Shown here in pieces: positions 14,161-15,449 of a stretch of 15,449 bases of DNA; position 1 is the first letter of the stretch, and each line of letters opens with the position of its first letter. This DNA is from Gammaproteobacteria bacterium. Its GTDB lineage: Bacteria > Pseudomonadota > Gammaproteobacteria > UBA4575. Location: positions 1-15,449 of the forward strand of contig JANQKJ010000329.1 in NCBI GenBank assembly GCA_028281205.1. Direction: 5' to 3'. The position numbers and the translations under genes were made by a program. The notes below the pieces were generated by a model, which did no database searches, was not told the DNA's origin, and worked only from the letters and a program-made list of their open reading frames with translations.

Positions 14161-14178
14161 CCATATACTTGTATATGG
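14161..14178 (+). repeat. Perfect inverted repeat (small hairpin) between frr and uppS
   Basis: CCATATAC and GTATATGG are perfect reverse complements around TT, equivalent to a seven-pair stem with a CTTG tetraloop. There is no T run after it, so it is not an intrinsic terminator. It ends 10 bases before the uppS ATG, and its 3' arm covers the GG-containing bases that are the best available Shine-Dalgarno for uppS. It could modulate uppS translation or stabilise the frr 3' end. Confidence 0.5.
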
Positions 14179-14188
14179 CGATATAGGC

Positions 14189-14929
14189 ATGCCAGATAAC
14201 CACTCTATCCCCCACCATATTGCCATTGTTATGGATGGTAACGGGCGCTGGGCAAAAAAACGCTTTTTGCCACGAGCAGCTGGTCACCGTGAAGGCGTAA
14301 ATGCAGTAAAATCAACCATAGAAGCTTGTGCTAAAGCAGGGGTGAAAATTTTAACCTTATTTGCTTTTAGTAGTGAAAATTGGAAGCGGCCTAAAACAGA
14401 AGTTGTTTCGTTGATGGATCTATTCGTAGCATCATTAGATAAGGAGGTTAAACGTTTAGTTGAAAGTGGTGTTAGGCTGCAATTTGTAGGTGACTGCAAA
14501 CAATTTAATCAAAAGTTGCAAGATAAAATTGCTGAAGCTGAACAGGCTACCTCAGCAAATAGTGATTTTTTGTTAAATATTGCGGCAAACTATGGAGGAC
14601 GTTGGGATATAGTACAAGCGTGTCAAACTCTTTGTAAGCAAGTTACAGATGGAAAATTACCTGTTGAAGAGATCACCGAGCAGAAATTTTCTGAATATTT
14701 ATCGACTGCACTGTTACCTGATCCAGACTTGCTGATTCGTACAGCGGGAGAGCAAAGAATTAGTAATTTTTTACTGTGGCAGGCCGCTTATACTGAATTT
14801 TATTATACTGATGTGTTTTGGCCGGATTTCGATGAATACCAACTACAACTGGCTCTAGATGAGTATGGTAAGCGTAAACGTAAATTTGGTTTAACCCAAG
14901 AACAAATCGAAGCAAGCAGTGATGCTTAA
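14189..14929 (+). CDS. uppS: Undecaprenyl diphosphate synthase UppS
   Basis: UppS is the cis-prenyltransferase that extends farnesyl diphosphate with eight isopentenyl units to C55-PP, the lipid carrier for peptidoglycan and O-antigen assembly. Family landmarks are present: HIAIVMDGNGRWAKK with catalytic Asp16, the GHREGV helix, FAFSSENWKRP near 64-74, LNIAANYGGRWDI near 129-141, and the C-terminal LIRTAGEQRISNFLLWQAAYTEFYYTD with the pyrophosphate-binding arginines. The 246-residue length is normal. The ATG start leaves a short N-terminus with only a weak ribosome binding site. Its last eight bases overlap cdsA, which suggests coupling of the two. Confidence 0.97.
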   Translation: MPDNHSIPHHIAIVMDGNGRWAKKRFLPRAAGHREGVNAVKSTIEACAKAGVKILTLFAFSSENWKRPKTEVVSLMDLFVASLDKEVKRLVESGVRLQFVGDCKQFNQKLQDKIAEAEQATSANSDFLLNIAANYGGRWDIVQACQTLCKQVTDGKLPVEEITEQKFSEYLSTALLPDPDLLIRTAGEQRISNFLLWQAAYTEFYYTDVFWPDFDEYQLQLALDEYGKRKRKFGLTQEQIEASSDA

Positions 14930-15449
14930 ATTACGTGTCATCAGTGCCGTCATACTAGCGCCTATTGTCATTGGTTCGGTTCTATACATGCCACATGAGT
15001 GGTTTGCATTGTTTTTAGCTGTGATTGCGCTTGCGGCTGCATGGGAATGGGCCACCATGGTGGTTAAGTCTAGGAGTGCACAAGTATTTTACTTGCTGGT
15101 ATGTGCAGGATTAATGTTTGCTGCTTGGGTAATATTAGTGCCTGAGGAAAACTATAGACGTTTGGTTATGCTGATAGGTAGTGCTTACTGGGTATTTATT
15201 TTGTTGTTGTTGTCATTCTATCAAGCATCTTGGCTAGGTAATTATTTGTTAGAAAGTTTTTTACATTACAGTGGGTACTTTGTGATTCTTGTGGGATGGT
15301 TGGCAATGCTGAGTTTGCATGCGCAGCAACCTTCATTATTACTGTTTTTATTCGTACTGATATGGGTGGCAGATATTGCTGCATATTTTACCGGTAAAAA
15401 GTTTGGCCGTAGTAAACTCGCTGAGCAGTTAAGCCCAGGTAAGACCCGT
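14922..15449 (+). CDS. cdsA: Phosphatidate cytidylyltransferase CdsA (partial, 3' end outside the window)
   Basis: CdsA makes CDP-diacylglycerol from phosphatidate and CTP, the branch point for bacterial phospholipids, in the inner membrane. The frame starts at ATG 14922 (MLKLRVISAVILAPIVIG) inside the end of uppS and stays open for 176 codons to the window edge. Several hydrophobic segments are visible, including residues 6-23, about 27-45 and about 55-72, with further ones around 84-100 and 120-150. The conserved VLIWVADIAAYFTGKKFGRSKLAEQLSPGKT near the edge is the CdsA hallmark. The C-terminal signature lies outside the window. It follows the common uppS-cdsA order, and the eight-base overlap with uppS suggests translational coupling. 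Confidence 0.95.
   Translation, partial: MLKLRVISAVILAPIVIGSVLYMPHEWFALFLAVIALAAAWEWATMVVKSRSAQVFYLLVCAGLMFAAWVILVPEENYRRLVMLIGSAYWVFILLLLSFYQASWLGNYLLESFLHYSGYFVILVGWLAMLSLHAQQPSLLLFLFVLIWVADIAAYFTGKKFGRSKLAEQLSPGKTR

Overview
The window is an A+T-rich stretch of a gammaproteobacterial chromosome made almost entirely of housekeeping genes. The lineage is read from gene order. A six-gene leftward cluster map-glnD-dapC-dapD-yffB-dapE lies back to back with a rightward cluster rpsB-tsf-pyrH-frr-uppS-cdsA. E. coli has the same divergent map/rpsB pair, but it has dxr between frr and uppS and no dapC or dapE beside dapD. The arrangement here therefore looks like a gammaproteobacterium outside the Enterobacterales, as in Pseudomonas-type genomes. 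I cannot name the genus. I see no mobile element, tRNA, rRNA, CRISPR array or prophage gene.

Layout. Positions 1-59 hold the start of a leftward gene that leaves the window. 56-2041 (-) is mnmC, a bifunctional tRNA wobble-uridine modification enzyme. 2195-2971 (+) is a PolB-like DEDDy 3'-5' exonuclease with a consensus -10 box almost touching its start codon. 2989-3586 (-) holds two small accessory genes: an unrecognised 58-residue protein with two membrane segments, and a secreted protein of the Rap1a/Tai immunity type. 3748-10781 (-) is the map-glnD-dapC-dapD-yffB-dapE cluster, with gaps of only 10 to 26 bases from glnD down to dapE. 10782-10992 is the divergent control region, with an rpsB promoter and a structured S2 leader. 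10993-15449 (+) is the translation and envelope cluster. It has an intrinsic terminator after tsf and ends inside cdsA.

How the genes fit together. DapD, DapC and DapE are three consecutive steps of the succinylase branch of diaminopimelate/lysine synthesis, which feeds peptidoglycan. GlnD is the nitrogen sensor that uridylylates PII. Map trims the initiator methionine. On the other arm, S2, EF-Ts and ribosome recycling factor serve translation. PyrH supplies UDP, UppS makes the C55 lipid carrier for peptidoglycan, and CdsA makes CDP-diacylglycerol for phospholipids.

No whole new system is visible. The points most worth a second look are the rpsB leader with a possible pseudoknot, the lysine/alanine-rich tail on S2, the orphan Rap1a/Tai-like protein beside the DAP genes, the unannotated 58-residue membrane protein with a 30-bp-spaced repeat upstream, the possibly leaderless exonuclease mRNA, and the tsf-pyrH terminator with no evident promoter behind it.
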